DNA of 64,000 nt, from positions 1,674,001 through 1,738,000 of the forward strand of contig NZ_CP010310.2 of NCBI RefSeq assembly GCF_000815105.2, given 5' to 3'. This stretch comes from Pandoraea pulmonicola (lineage in GTDB: Bacteria > Pseudomonadota > Gammaproteobacteria > Burkholderiales > Burkholderiaceae). Within the stretch, counting starts at the first letter, position 1; every line of letters starts with the position of its first letter. This document shows positions 63,715-64,000 of the stretch, piece by piece. Below the pieces are notes generated by a model. The model ran no database searches and had not been told where the DNA came from. It saw only the letters and a list, made by a program, of their open reading frames with translations. Made by a program: the position numbers and the translations under genes.

Positions 63715-63810
63715 CCGTATAAATCGCAGTGACGCCTGCCGGGGCGCTCCGTACCATTCGCTTCGCCTTTCGAAGCCTTACAGAAGCTATCAATGGATAC
63801 GGAGTACTGA

Positions 63811-64000
63811 ATGAGGACGATTCGCATGACCAGCGTCGCATTTGCGGCGCTTTGCACGATGATGTCGCCCGCGAAGGCGACGGTCGAGGAGACCATTCTG
63901 GACAGCAGGGGCACCCCGTTCATCCGCGCGGTGCTCTTTTCGTCGACCGACCGGGCCTACACGGAGGAGAACGGCACGCCACAATTTTCGTTGGGCCTGC
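63811..64000 (+). CDS. Partial gene for a secreted protein of unknown function
   Basis: The first 63 codons are present; the gene runs off the right edge. GGAG seven bases before the ATG and a signal peptide (MRTIRMTSVAFAALC, cut probably after SPAKA) mark it as a real exported protein. The mature part begins TVEETILDSRGTPFIR and no family is recognised from so little. It is divergent from the four-peptide operon. Confidence 0.7.
   Translation, partial: MRTIRMTSVAFAALCTMMSPAKATVEETILDSRGTPFIRAVLFSSTDRAYTEENGTPQFSLGL

Larger units (their letters stand above)
63505..63810. other. Divergent intergenic region, peptide operon and secreted-protein gene
   Basis: About 300 bp without a supported gene. 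It should hold promoters for both directions. On the minus strand GATACT near 63580 is a possible -10. On the plus strand TTTACA (63691) and TATAAAT (63718) frame a dyad at 63700-63714, with longer than normal spacing. A CGCAG/CTGCG hairpin lies at 63604-63618. Confidence 0.45.

Overview
The window is GC-rich, densely coded DNA typical of a beta-proteobacterium. The gene content (mgo/pvf-type N-oxygenase pair, Tc toxin A subunit, paired giant haemagglutinin-like adhesins with FecI/FecR-type regulators, MacAB-type pump) points to Burkholderiaceae, probably Pandoraea or a close relative. That assignment is inference from families, not from a marker gene. No rRNA, tRNA, CRISPR array or prophage was recognised.

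Left part (1-13.9 kb, minus strand): the 5' end of an unidentified gene, an AurF-type diiron N-oxygenase and a DUF3050 haem-oxygenase-like protein form the signature pair of mgo/pvf/ham-type diazeniumdiolate or pyrazine-N-oxide signal clusters. Upstream lies a 3761-residue Tc toxin A subunit whose shell is interrupted by twelve copies of a roughly 65-75 residue repeat, with two more copies near the middle. No TcB or TcC gene is in the window.

14.4-21.5 kb: a LysR regulator diverges from an operon for a three-part redox enzyme (molybdopterin oxidoreductase, FAD/NAD reductase and 2Fe-2S ferredoxin in one chain), an ornithine cyclodeaminase-like enzyme and an AtoE-type carboxylate transporter. 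The operon ends at a strong terminator. It looks like an inducible catabolic unit of unknown substrate.

21.6-53.1 kb: a duplicated surface locus. Each copy has a free-standing STN/TonB-C-like periplasmic protein, an ECF sigma factor, a FecR-like anti-sigma factor with a twin-arginine motif, and a giant filamentous haemagglutinin-like adhesin of about 4070-4080 residues. A third ECF sigma gene lies between the copies. Four sites with the form GGA-N17-GTC at exact spacing precede the two fecR genes, the lone sigma gene and adhesin 2, so this looks like a self-regulating ECF regulon. The adhesins share about 1.5 kb at the 5' end and 0.43 kb at the 3' end at near-identity without indels, while their centres have diverged. 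An IS110-family element sits 32 bp past the second adhesin.

54.6-64 kb: a TRIC-type membrane protein, a tiny cationic peptide gene with a strong ribosome site, a MacA-MacB-outer membrane factor export operon, a convergent two-component system (histidine kinase and LuxR-type regulator) and, just upstream of the latter, a previously unannotated-looking operon of four hydrophobic peptides of 24-34 residues, each with nearly the same ribosome site. The peptide operon beside a two-component system and a MacAB-type exporter is my best candidate for an undescribed system. The window ends inside a gene for a secreted protein.
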